Below are positions 1 through 5,308 of a stretch of 5,841 bases of DNA, piece by piece. This stretch comes from Ruminococcaceae bacterium UBA7135 (GTDB lineage Bacteria; Bacillota; Clostridia; Oscillospirales; Ruminococcaceae). The notes beneath the pieces were generated by a model. The model saw nothing but the letters and a program-made list of their open reading frames with translations, was not told the DNA's origin and searched no databases. The stretch covers positions 1 to 5,841 of the forward strand of contig DKXD01000111.1 of the NCBI GenBank assembly GCA_002492075.1, in the 5' to 3' direction. The first letter of the stretch is position 1. The number at the start of each line of letters is the position of its first letter. A program made the position numbers and the translations under genes.

Positions 1-79
1 TACTCGCTTTCGCAAATTTTATGTGCCGCCACAGCGTTGCTGTTTTTCAAACGTTCCTGTAAGCTAAACTATAATTTAT

Positions 80-110
80 TTTTTCTCCCCGCCGCAGACG
101 GAGAGAAAAA
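80..110. repeat. T-stem-A palindrome, copy 1 (diverged)
   Basis: The left arm TTTTTCTCCCCG (80-91) pairs with the right arm CGGAGAGAAAAA (99-110), with one mismatch, around a 7-base loop. The layout is a T-tract, a C-rich stem, a short loop, a G-rich stem and an A-tract. The two better copies after spoIVB share this layout. On either strand the T-run comes before the stem, so it does not look like a rho-independent terminator. It is more likely a small dispersed palindromic repeat. Confidence 0.5.
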
Positions 111-269
111 CAAATAAAGTAAACTCTGACTTTGCTATCCAAAAAACGGCAAATACATATTTATTATTATACCTCATTTTGATAAAAATGTCAAGGGGTT
201 TCTTTCCGTAAATTCACAAATCGGCTTTGAGAATAGAAAAAGATATTTTTGCCTTGCCGACTTAAAATA

Positions 270-300
270 TCCGCCGATTATTTCAAAACATAAACGGCGG
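270..300. repeat. Inverted repeat, CCGCCG / CGGCGG
   Basis: CCGCCG (271-276) and CGGCGG (295-300) can pair across an 18-base AT-rich loop upstream of spoIVB. The arms are short and GC-rich in an AT-rich context. A leader structure is possible, but chance cannot be excluded. Confidence 0.3.
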
Positions 301-321
301 CGGAACGCAAAAACTACACTC

Positions 322-339
322 GCCGCGAAAAAACGCGGC
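322..339. repeat. GC hairpin shortly before spoIVB
   Basis: GCCGCG (322-327) and CGCGGC (334-339) form a perfect 6-bp stem around a loop of six A residues, about 30 bases before the spoIVB start codon. No T-run follows, so it is not a terminator. It could be a structure in the spoIVB leader, but no function can be assigned. Confidence 0.35.
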
Positions 340-369
340 AAATACGATCGAAAGGCGATTTCCGTAATT

Positions 370-1494
370 ATGAAAAAATTTTGGCGATCTAAAATAATTT
401 TAAGCGCGGCGTCGGTCTTAACGGCGGGATTTTCGGCTTTGTACACTTACTACTACGCGGCGCTTCCCTTTAATATAAACGTAGAGACGGGCGCCCCCTT
501 AACAGACGCGGGCTTCGCGAACGCTCGGCTTAAGGAAACGGAAAACGGCGCACGGTATTATCTGGGAAGTATTCCCATAAAAAGCGCCGAGGTGACCGAA
601 CAGGAACGACGATATGTGATACCCGGCGGTGAGCCGTTCGGAATAAAGGTGATGGCAAACGGAGTTATGGTCATATCCGCCGCCGACGGCTCCCCCGCGG
701 ACAAAGCGGGGCTGCGCGAGGGCGACGTCATTACCTCAGTGAACAGCGTCGACGTCTGCACAAACGACGAGCTTGCCAAGGCGATACAAACATCGAGCGG
801 CAGCACCGATATAGTGTTCAGGCGCGGCGAACGTGAGATGTCCGTCAGCATTGCGCCCGAGCAGATAGACGGCTGCGCGAAGATAGGCGCATGGGTGCGC
901 GACAGCGCTGCGGGAATAGGTACGCTTACCTTTATCGATCCCGAAACGCGGACGTTTGGCGGGCTTGGGCACGCGGTAAGCGACGCTTCGACCGGAGAAG
1001 CCGTGCCGTTAAAGTCTGGAGAGATCTCCTCGGCGGAGATATACGACGTTGTCAAGGGCGAAAAAGGGTGCGCTGGTGAGCTTTGCGGCGCAATAATCGC
1101 GGGTTCGGACATTGGCGCGGTGCTTGAAAACACTCCCACAGGCGTTTTCGGGGAATATTGCGGCGAGATAAACAAAGAGCCTATTCCCTCCGCGTTCAGG
1201 CAAGAGGTCAAAACGGGGGCGGCAACTGTGCTCACAACAATAGACGGCGGCGAGCCGCGCGAATACTCCATCGAGATAGAGCGCATAAACCTGCCCGATC
1301 TTATGGGCTCAAAGGGTATGCTGATAAAAATGACCGACCCCGAGCTGCTTGACAAAACTGGCGGCATAGTACGTGGTATGAGCGGCAGCCCGATAATCCA
1401 GAACGGACGGCTGGCGGGCGCGGTAACGCACGTTCTGGTAAGCGACCCGACAAGAGGATATGCGGTGTTCGCGGAAAGTATGCTGGATAGATGA
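370..1494 (+). CDS. spoIVB: SpoIVB, stage IV sporulation protein B (PDZ / S55 serine peptidase)
   Basis: This is a 374-residue forespore signalling protease. In the known family it crosses the inner forespore membrane and cleaves SpoIVFA, which releases the SpoIVFB site-2 protease to process pro-sigma-K. Residues 1-7 are basic and about 8-30 form one membrane anchor or uncleaved signal. A PDZ domain covers about 83-165 (GLREGDVI at 114-121), and the S55 catalytic domain covers about 170-374. The triad can be read by comparison with Bacillus subtilis SpoIVB: His201 in GLGHAVSD, Asp323 in TDPELL, and Ser338 in GMSGSP. The Asp-to-Ser spacing of 15 equals that of B. subtilis D363/S378. The protein is shorter than the 426-residue B. 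subtilis enzyme: the linker between anchor and PDZ is reduced, and it ends at AESMLDR without the usual tail. The start ATG gives a proper membrane anchor, but its ribosome site is weak (AAAGG at 351-355, 14 bases upstream). spo0A, the usual next gene, is absent; clpC converges instead. Confidence 0.95.
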   Translation: MKKFWRSKIILSAASVLTAGFSALYTYYYAALPFNINVETGAPLTDAGFANARLKETENGARYYLGSIPIKSAEVTEQERRYVIPGGEPFGIKVMANGVMVISAADGSPADKAGLREGDVITSVNSVDVCTNDELAKAIQTSSGSTDIVFRRGEREMSVSIAPEQIDGCAKIGAWVRDSAAGIGTLTFIDPETRTFGGLGHAVSDASTGEAVPLKSGEISSAEIYDVVKGEKGCAGELCGAIIAGSDIGAVLENTPTGVFGEYCGEINKEPIPSAFRQEVKTGAATVLTTIDGGEPREYSIEIERINLPDLMGSKGMLIKMTDPELLDKTGGIVRGMSGSPIIQNGRLAGAVTHVLVSDPTRGYAVFAESMLDR

Positions 1495-1513
1495 TCGGTA
1501 TCGTTATGTTTGA

Positions 1514-1541
1514 TTTTTCCCCGCCTACGGCGGGGAAAAAA
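1514..1541. repeat. T-stem-A palindrome, copy 2 (perfect)
   Basis: TTTTTCCCCGCC (1514-1525) is perfectly complementary to GGCGGGGAAAAA (1529-1540) across the 3-base loop TAC. It lies 20 bases after the spoIVB stop codon, in the convergent spoIVB/clpC gap. The stem is strong, but the T-run precedes it and the A-run follows it on both strands. It therefore lacks the 3' U-tract of a classic intrinsic terminator, although a stem this stable may still slow or end transcription, or protect 3' ends. Confidence 0.7.
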
Positions 1542-1554
1542 TATCCGGTTTTGC

Positions 1555-1579
1555 TTTTCCTGCCTTCGGCGGGGAAAAA
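1555..1579. repeat. T-stem-A palindrome, copy 3
   Basis: TTTTCCTGCC (1555-1564) pairs with GGCGGGGAAAA (1568-1578) around the loop TTC. One T·G wobble preserves the stem that the neighbouring copy forms with a C-G pair. It lies 41 bases after copy 2 and 14 bases beyond the clpC stop codon. The pairing-preserving change suggests that the structure, rather than the exact sequence, is what is kept. Confidence 0.65.
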
Positions 1580-1592
1580 CAAGTACAATAAT

Positions 1593-3923
1593 TTAACCTG
1601 CTTTAGCTCCCTGAAAGATCAGCAGCTCAAAGCCGCCGTTTTCAAGCACTACCTCGGCGCGGCAGCCCGTATGCAATTCTCCGAGCACTATCCGCTCCGA
1701 AAGCATATCCTCTATTTCCGAGGTTATTTTTCGGCGCAGCGGACGCGCTCCCATATCCTCCTCGGCGACGCTTTCGCAGAGCTTCCTCACTACCCCTTTC
1801 GCGAACGCAAGCTCTATGCCGCAGCGCTTGGCACGGGCAGCTACGTTTTCGAGCATTTTGCTGCATATCTCCTCCATATTCTCCCGAGTAAGTCGTTCAA
1901 AAACCACCACGTTATCGATACGATTGAGCAGCTCGGGGCGGAACTGCTTTTTCAAAGCGCTCATTACTTCCGCGCCGCCGCCCTTTGCTCCGCCAAAGCC
2001 CAACGAACGCTTTTGCAGCTCCTCCGCGCCGATATTGCCGGTCATAATGACGATCGTGTTCTTAAAATCGGCGGACTTCCCGTCGGAAGCGGTCAGTTTG
2101 CCGTCCTCCAATATCTGCAAGAGTATCGTCAGCACATCGGGGTGCGCTTTCTCCACCTCGTCGAACAAAACCACAGAATATGGATGCGAACGCACCTGCT
2201 TTATCAGCCTGCCCTGCTCCTCATAGCCTACATATCCGGGCGGAGAGCCTATAAGCTTCGATATGGAGTGCGGCTCGGAAAACTCGGACATATCAAAGCA
2301 TATCAGCCGCTTTTCATCTCCGAAAACGCCCTCGGCAAGCGCTTTGGACAGCTCGGTCTTGCCTACGCCCGTCTGTCCGAGGAACAAAAATGAACCGATA
2401 GGACGGTTGGGATCCTTTAACCCTGCTCTTCCTCTGCGAACGGCATTCGCAACAAGCTTTACCGCTCTCTCCTGACCTATAACGCGCTGCCGCAGCAGCT
2501 TTTCAAGATCGGCAAGGCGCTTGCCCTCATCTTCAGTAAGCTGCGCCACGGGAACGCCCGTTATCGCCGAGACCGCGTTTGCAACGTCCTCCTCGTCAAC
2601 GATAACGCGTTCGCGCTGTGGACTGCTTTTTATAATGCGTAACAGCGAGTTCTTCGCCGAAACGCGGTCAGTGCGGGCGCGGGCGGCGGCTTCATCAATG
2701 AGGTCTATCGCCTTATCGGGGAGCCTGCGGTCATTAAGATAGCGCTCGGAAAGCGTCACTGCCGCTTTAATCGCGCCGTCCGTTATCACGGCGTGGTGAT
2801 GATCTTCAAGGCGCTTACGCAATCCGTTCAAAATCGAGATTGCTCCCGCCGTATCGGGCTGCAAGACCGTCACGGGCTGAAAACGGCGGTCAAGAGCGCT
2901 GTCCTTTTCAATATAGCGATGATACTCGTCCGTTGTGGTCGCGCCGATAAGGCATATCTTCCCGCGCGAGAGAAGAGGCTTTAAGATACTCGCCGCGTCG
3001 ATAGCCCCCTCCGCCGCTCCCGTTCCGACTATCATGTGGATCTCGTCTATGAAAAGTATCACATCGGGGTCGGACATTGCCTCGTCCAACGCGCCTTTAA
3101 GGCGCTCCTCAAAATCTCCGCGGTACTTAGCTCCCGCCAGCATTGCCGATAAGTCCAGCGCGAAGACCCGCTTTTCGGCAAGCTCCTGCGGCACGGTGCC
3201 ATCGGCAATTCGCTGAGCAAATCCCTCTACAACAGCGGTTTTTCCGACTCCCGCTTCCCCGATAAGGCAAGGGTTGTTTTTGGAGCGCCGCAGCAATATC
3301 TGCACCATACGCTCCGTTTCCGTATCGCGCCCGATAACGGGATCGAGCTGTCCCTCACGCGCCTGTGCGGTAAGCTCTCTTCCGTATTTCGAGAGCATGG
3401 GATATTCGTTTCTGCTCGGATCACTGCGTTTGGCGGTCGCTTTTTTGGATGCTGCGGGAGCATCGAAACGCGGCGGCTCATAGTTCTTTACCGAGATACT
3501 TGCATACAGCTTTGAAACGCTGTCTCCGCGCTCGCAGAGCATAGAATACGCCGCACACTCGCGATCGGTGAGCATAGCAAGCAATATATGCTCGGTGCCG
3601 ACATAGCTCTCCCCTTTTGCGGACGCGTAATTTCTCGCATTTAGCAGCAATTGGCGAAGCCGAGGTGAAAAGTCGTTTTCGGAAAGCTCGGTGCTTTGCC
3701 CTATCCCGACGCGCTCCTTAAGCTGCAAGACCATATCGCGAAAGCGTATCCTCTGCCGCGTCAGCAGCGCTCCCGCGGCGCTTTCCGGACTTTTTGCGAA
3801 CGCGCACAGCAAATGCTCGCTGCCTATATAGGTGTGCCCCATTTGCCCCGCTATCGTTATCGCGCAGCCAAGCGCATCCGCCGCCTCGTTTGAAAACGCC
3901 GGTGTTACGTTTTGATTTGCCAT
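1593..3923 (-). CDS. clpC: ClpC-type AAA+ unfoldase, middle domain reduced
   Basis: This is a 776-residue ATP-driven Hsp100 unfoldase. It is expected to form hexamers in the cytoplasm and feed substrates to ClpP. A double Clp N-domain repeat spans about 1-70 and 81-140, followed by a linker to about 175. Ring 1 has Walker A GEAGVGKT (222-229), pore loop KYRG (266-269), Walker B ending in DE (293-294) and DRRF (345-348). Ring 2 has Walker A GQTGVGKT (516-523), pore loop GYVGY (563-567), Walker B ending in DE (588-589) and sensor-2 GARPLRR (725-731). LGF (641-643) sits where ClpP-docking loops lie. The stretch from IDEA (409-412) to TGVPV (455-459) is about 50 residues, against roughly 94 in B. 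subtilis ClpC, so the coiled-coil middle domain with its UVR motif is missing. Start: the frame is open 20 codons further, but ATG 3923 has GGAGG seven bases upstream and gives the family N-terminus. ctsR, mcsA and mcsB are not next to it. ClpA or ClpE assignment is less likely: the ClpE zinc motif is absent and the sequence is closest to ClpC. Confidence 0.95.
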   Translation of the reverse strand: MANQNVTPAFSNEAADALGCAITIAGQMGHTYIGSEHLLCAFAKSPESAAGALLTRQRIRFRDMVLQLKERVGIGQSTELSENDFSPRLRQLLLNARNYASAKGESYVGTEHILLAMLTDRECAAYSMLCERGDSVSKLYASISVKNYEPPRFDAPAASKKATAKRSDPSRNEYPMLSKYGRELTAQAREGQLDPVIGRDTETERMVQILLRRSKNNPCLIGEAGVGKTAVVEGFAQRIADGTVPQELAEKRVFALDLSAMLAGAKYRGDFEERLKGALDEAMSDPDVILFIDEIHMIVGTGAAEGAIDAASILKPLLSRGKICLIGATTTDEYHRYIEKDSALDRRFQPVTVLQPDTAGAISILNGLRKRLEDHHHAVITDGAIKAAVTLSERYLNDRRLPDKAIDLIDEAAARARTDRVSAKNSLLRIIKSSPQRERVIVDEEDVANAVSAITGVPVAQLTEDEGKRLADLEKLLRQRVIGQERAVKLVANAVRRGRAGLKDPNRPIGSFLFLGQTGVGKTELSKALAEGVFGDEKRLICFDMSEFSEPHSISKLIGSPPGYVGYEEQGRLIKQVRSHPYSVVLFDEVEKAHPDVLTILLQILEDGKLTASDGKSADFKNTIVIMTGNIGAEELQKRSLGFGGAKGGGAEVMSALKKQFRPELLNRIDNVVVFERLTRENMEEICSKMLENVAARAKRCGIELAFAKGVVRKLCESVAEEDMGARPLRRKITSEIEDMLSERIVLGELHTGCRAEVVLENGGFELLIFQGAKAG

Positions 3924-3930
3924 TTCTTTG

Positions 3931-3935
3931 CCTCC
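3931..3935 (-). promoter_or_regulatory. Ribosome binding site of clpC
   Basis: GGAGG on the minus strand lies seven bases before ATG 3923. It decides the start in favour of this ATG over an ATG 20 codons upstream (3983), which has no such site and would add an Asn/Lys-rich tail not found in ClpC proteins. Confidence 0.85.
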
Positions 3936-4136
3936 GTTCTTTTTCTCGTTCCTATTATTGGAAAAATTGGAGATTTTATGCAAAGAACTTCTTTTTCGCT
4001 CCGCGCGCTCTGTTGCTGCCCACTATTCGCCCCGAAAGAGCGATTTGGGCTTGTTCGCTAAACTCCTTTTCGTACGGCGGCTCAGACATATCAACTGCCC
4101 TTCTCAAAAAAATTTCAAATCTTTTTCAAAACCCCC
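3936..4136. other. Divergent intergenic region between clpC and tRNA-Pro
   Basis: About 200 bases separate the clpC ribosome site from the tRNA promoter. The clpC promoter should lie here on the minus strand. I see AT-rich -10-like strings such as TAAAAT near 3980, but no convincing paired -35. No CtsR heptad repeat (GGTCAAA type) and no CIRCE element is visible. Several overlapping plus-strand reading frames look non-coding. Confidence 0.5.
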
Positions 4137-4165
4137 TTGACAAATCCCCCCCTTTTTGATATAAT
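4137..4165 (+). promoter_or_regulatory. Sigma-A promoter of tRNA-Pro
   Basis: TTGACA (4137-4142) and TATAAT (4160-4165) are both perfect consensus hexamers, 17 bases apart. The -10 ends 15 bases before the mature tRNA, as expected for a strong housekeeping promoter for a stable RNA. Confidence 0.92.
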
Positions 4166-4180
4166 ATTTGTGTTGGATAT

Positions 4181-4257
4181 CTGGGTGTGGCGCAGATTGG
4201 TAGCGCGCTACCTTGGGGTGGTAGAGGCCGCAGGTTCAAATCCTGTCACTCAGACCA
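4181..4257 (+). tRNA. tRNA-Pro, anticodon GGG
   Basis: A full cloverleaf is visible. The acceptor stem CTGGGTG (4181-4187) pairs with CACTCAG (4247-4253), including one G·T pair. The D-stem is GCGC (4190-4193 with 4203-4206). The anticodon stem CTACC/GGTAG (4208-4212, 4220-4224) encloses the loop TTGGGGT, so the anticodon is GGG (4215-4217), reading proline codons CCC and CCU. The variable loop has five bases, and the T-arm GCAGG/CCTGT encloses TTCAAAT. The 3' ACCA (4254-4257) is encoded in the DNA. It has its own promoter and terminator, so it appears to be a single-gene unit. Confidence 0.97.
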
Positions 4258-4258
4258 A

Positions 4259-4309
4259 GAAAAACCGCTTAACAAAGCCACTCGCGGCTGTTGGACGGTT
4301 TTCTTTTTA
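4259..4309 (+). terminator. Rho-independent terminator after tRNA-Pro
   Basis: The 5' arm ending in AAAACCG (to 4267) pairs with CGGTTTT (4296-4302). An inner stem AACA..AGCC / GGCTGTT (about 4271-4292) extends the hairpin, and a T-rich run CTTTTT (4303-4308) follows. Its position directly after the encoded CCA fits termination of the tRNA transcript. Confidence 0.85.
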
Positions 4310-4327
4310 TCTTGTAAATTCGGAAGA

Positions 4328-4363
4328 TTTGGGCTATTTTTGGGCTATGGGGATTTTGGTGTA
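4328..4363 (+). repeat. Tandem TTTGGGCTAT repeats, possible integrase arm sites
   Basis: TTTGGGCTAT occurs at 4328-4337 and again at 4339-4348. A third, degenerate copy, TTTGGTGTAC (7 of 10 identical), begins at about 4355. Short tandem direct repeats just outside a tRNA 3' end are typical of arm-type binding sites for tyrosine recombinases of integrative elements. No integrase gene is inside the window, so the role is inferred from position and pattern only. Confidence 0.4.
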
Positions 4364-4414
4364 CTTCAATAGACTGAGGTTCATTTCAACTTCAGGAAAA
4401 TTTTTACAATAAAT

Positions 4415-4440
4415 AAGCCGGAGGTTTTATCCTTCGGCTT
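4415..4440 (-). terminator. Hairpin terminator of the minus-strand gene block
   Basis: AAGCCGGAGG (4415-4424) pairs with CCTTCGGCTT (4431-4440), with one G·T wobble, around a 6-base loop. Read on the minus strand, the stem is followed by TTATTTATTG, a moderately T-rich tail. It lies about 30 bases after the stop codon of the 71-residue gene and probably ends its transcript. Confidence 0.6.
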
Positions 4441-4470
4441 TGGTGTTGGTGCGGTCTGTTGTCAAAGAAC

Positions 4471-4686
4471 TTACTTGCCCTTTTCGCGATTATCGGCAAG
4501 AGCGTTTATATCATCGCTGATTTCATTGATGATGTCTTGTAAAGCATAAAATGCGTTGACGGCATTGTCGGCTCTTTCAAGCTCGTAGGGGGCGACATCA
4601 ATTGTGAGGTAAGCCGACTCAATGGCAGCAGCCACCCCTTTTGCTTTTCCAACATCGAGAAGTGCCTTTCCGAGATTGTTGTTCAT
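4471..4686 (-). CDS. Small helical protein, unknown function (71 aa)
   Basis: I do not recognise a family. The protein has 71 residues, is predicted mostly helical and has no membrane segment. Residues 1-20 are small and basic (MNNNLGKALLDVGKAKGVAA). The rest is acidic and amphipathic, with a heptad-like run around LQDIINEISDDINALAD that could form a dimerising helix. It ends in a basic tail, REKGK. The start is ATG 4686, chosen because AAAGGAG lies eight bases upstream; a longer reading from GTG 4722 would run through that ribosome site. It is the last gene of the minus-strand block, preceded by an unusual 171-base leader and followed by a hairpin terminator. Its small size and accessory setting would suit an element-borne regulator or antitoxin-like protein, but nothing in the sequence proves this. 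Confidence 0.75.
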   Translation of the reverse strand: MNNNLGKALLDVGKAKGVAAAIESAYLTIDVAPYELERADNAVNAFYALQDIINEISDDINALADNREKGK

Positions 4687-4694
4687 ACAAAATT

Positions 4695-4701
4695 CTCCTT
4701 T
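4695..4701 (-). promoter_or_regulatory. Ribosome binding site of the 71-residue gene
   Basis: AAAGGAG on the minus strand lies eight bases before ATG 4686 and fixes the start. It is only four bases from the inverted repeat at 4706-4737, so folding of that repeat could influence access to it. Confidence 0.85.
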
Positions 4702-4705
4702 GAAT

Positions 4706-4737
4706 GTATTACGCTCGAACACAACGGATTGTAATAC
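4706..4737 (-). repeat. Inverted repeat next to the ribosome site
   Basis: GTATTAC (4706-4712) and GTAATAC (4731-4737) are perfect inverted copies with an 18-base loop. In the minus-strand transcript this would form a hairpin immediately upstream of AAAGGAG. The loop contains AUCCGUU, complementary to AACGGAU at the beginning of the same leader (4827-4833), so a loop-to-upstream pairing is possible. It could also be a protein operator. Confidence 0.45.
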
Positions 4738-4744
4738 TCAAAAA

Positions 4745-4813
4745 TCAAAGGTCGGCGCTACCCTTGCGTTCTGTTTGAGGAGTTTTACGGTTCCTGTGCG
4801 AACGTGAGAACAT
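4745..4813 (-). CDS. Possible leader peptide (22 aa, basic)
   Basis: ATG 4813 opens a 22-codon frame ending at TGA 4745-4747. The peptide begins MFSRSHRNRKTPQ and is rich in Arg and Lys. A weak AAGAG-like purine run sits only a few bases before the ATG. It lies between the candidate promoter at 4840-4869 and the 71-residue gene, where a regulatory upstream peptide would sit. The peptide is too short for its composition to prove coding; it may be chance within a structured RNA leader. Confidence 0.25.
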   Translation of the reverse strand: MFSRSHRNRKTPQTERKGSADL

Positions 4814-4830
4814 AATCTCTTTTGCTATCC

Positions 4831-4847
4831 GTTACAACTATTGTAAC
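4831..4847. promoter_or_regulatory. Palindrome overlapping a -10 box, candidate operator
   Basis: GTTACAACTATTGTAAC is a perfect inverted repeat with 7-base arms and a 3-base centre. It covers the -10 region of the candidate minus-strand promoter, a classic placement for a repressor operator. It lies just after the stop codon of the 136-residue gene. Confidence 0.5.
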
Positions 4848-4869
4848 ATCTTGGAGGTTACTTCTGCAA
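4840..4869 (-). promoter_or_regulatory. Candidate extended -10 promoter for the 71-residue gene
   Basis: On the minus strand, TACAAT (4845-4840) is preceded by TGT, giving an extended -10 (TGnTACAAT). TTGCAG (4869-4864) sits 18 bases upstream as a weak -35. The -35 lies inside the end of the 136-residue gene. It would give a transcript starting near 4833, with about 145 bases of leader before the 71-residue gene. Confidence 0.45.
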
Positions 4870-5268
4870 GTACGACATTATCTTATCTGCTTTGCGGCTT
4901 TTCCCGAATACGCAGTAGGTGAGGACTCGCAAGCACCCGGTAGGCGTAAAACTATGGCTGGGAAGTGAAAGAGCCTTTATTGACTCGTAATACATATCGC
5001 TCAGATTGGTCTTATCGAGTTCAAGCAAATCGCGAAGATCTCTCATACAGCCTACTGTTTCCTCGTTGACAAAAGGTTGACGATAGCAGCCTGACATATC
5101 AAGGTAAAATGATAATATATGGCATCTCATCTCGTCATTGAAGTTCTTTTCATTGTGAAAACACAGAGCAAGAGATTTAAGCGTACTTGACACGCCAGCC
5201 CAGTCTTCCGTTTGGCATTGTCCTTGAAGCGCGTCGGACAGTTCGCTCGATTTAGTTCCGTTATTCAA
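4858..5268 (-). CDS. Cysteine-rich protein, unknown function (136 aa, TTG start)
   Basis: I do not recognise this protein. It has 136 residues, is predicted largely helical and has no signal peptide or membrane segment. Seven cysteines (18, 36, 49, 61, 74, 112, 119) are spread out rather than paired as CxxC, so a zinc finger is not evident. The pattern of short helices with conserved-looking hydrophobics could be a small helical-repeat fold, but this is a guess. The start is TTG: no ATG or GTG exists in frame between the upstream stop and this codon, and AAAGGAAG (5277-5284) is well spaced from it. An ATG at 5276 is in another frame and stops after three codons. It follows the MazF-like gene by 40 bases on the same strand, so the two are probably co-transcribed. 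Involvement in control of that toxin is possible but unproven. Confidence 0.7.
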   Translation of the reverse strand: MNNGTKSSELSDALQGQCQTEDWAGVSSTLKSLALCFHNEKNFNDEMRCHILSFYLDMSGCYRQPFVNEETVGCMRDLRDLLELDKTNLSDMYYESIKALSLPSHSFTPTGCLRVLTYCVFGKSRKADKIMSYLQK

Positions 5269-5276
5269 TTTTTCAT

Positions 5277-5284
5277 CTTCCTTT
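5277..5284 (-). promoter_or_regulatory. Ribosome binding site deciding a TTG start
   Basis: AAAGGAAG on the minus strand is eight bases from TTG 5268 and directly abuts an out-of-frame ATG (5276). The spacing suits the TTG and is too tight for the ATG, which would give only a three-codon frame. Confidence 0.6.
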
Positions 5285-5308
5285 CCGATAAGCGGACGCC
5301 GGATAGCA

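Larger units (their letters stand above)
1..369. other. Non-coding stretch upstream of spoIVB
   Basis: I see no convincing gene here. One plus-strand frame is open from base 1 to a TAA at 115-117, but its last part reads through a palindrome and resembles no protein I know, so it is probably not coding. A minus-strand frame near bases 1-50 could be the start of a divergent gene leaving the window (possible TTG start at about 50, preceded by AGGA), but too little is visible to call it. The rest is AT-rich and holds three hairpin-forming stretches, listed separately. No clear sigma-A or forespore-sigma promoter for spoIVB stands out. Confidence 0.6.

Noticed and set aside
132..141. Ten-base string TTTGCTATCC shared with 4821-4830
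   Set aside because: A match of this length is expected by chance several times in a window of this size, and the flanks do not match.
220..300. Forespore sigma-F/sigma-G promoter for spoIVB
   Set aside because: Strings such as GAATA and CATAAAC occur but not with a convincing consensus and spacing in this AT-rich stretch.
558..1367. Long minus-strand open frame (269 codons) across spoIVB
   Set aside because: It lies wholly opposite spoIVB, which has a full family alignment and catalytic triad. The frame is Pro/Ser-rich antisense of GC-rich codons and has no ribosome site.
1514..1579. Bidirectional rho-independent terminator between spoIVB and clpC
   Set aside because: The stems are strong, but the T-tract precedes and the A-tract follows on both strands, so the required 3' U-run is missing. 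Kept as repeats instead.
1491..2393. Long plus-strand open frame (300 codons) opposite the end of clpC
   Set aside because: It reads through both palindromes and then antisense to the well-supported second ATPase ring of ClpC. No family is recognisable and it has no ribosome site.
3924..3983. Upstream ATG 3983 as the clpC start (20 extra residues)
   Set aside because: GGAGG at 3931-3935 would lie inside the gene, and the added Asn/Lys-rich residues do not match ClpC N-termini.
3940..4136. CtsR or CIRCE heat-shock operator upstream of clpC
   Set aside because: TTTGAAA-like repeats near 4111-4129 do not match the GGTCAAA heptads of CtsR, and no CIRCE inverted repeat is present.
4137..4412. 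Plus-strand frames of 91 and 61 codons over the tRNA
   Set aside because: They read through the tRNA, its promoter or its terminator and are chance frames.
4622..4807. Plus-strand 61-codon frame opposite the small gene and its leader
   Set aside because: It is antisense to the start of the 71-residue gene and its leader, has no ribosome site, and its composition looks non-coding.
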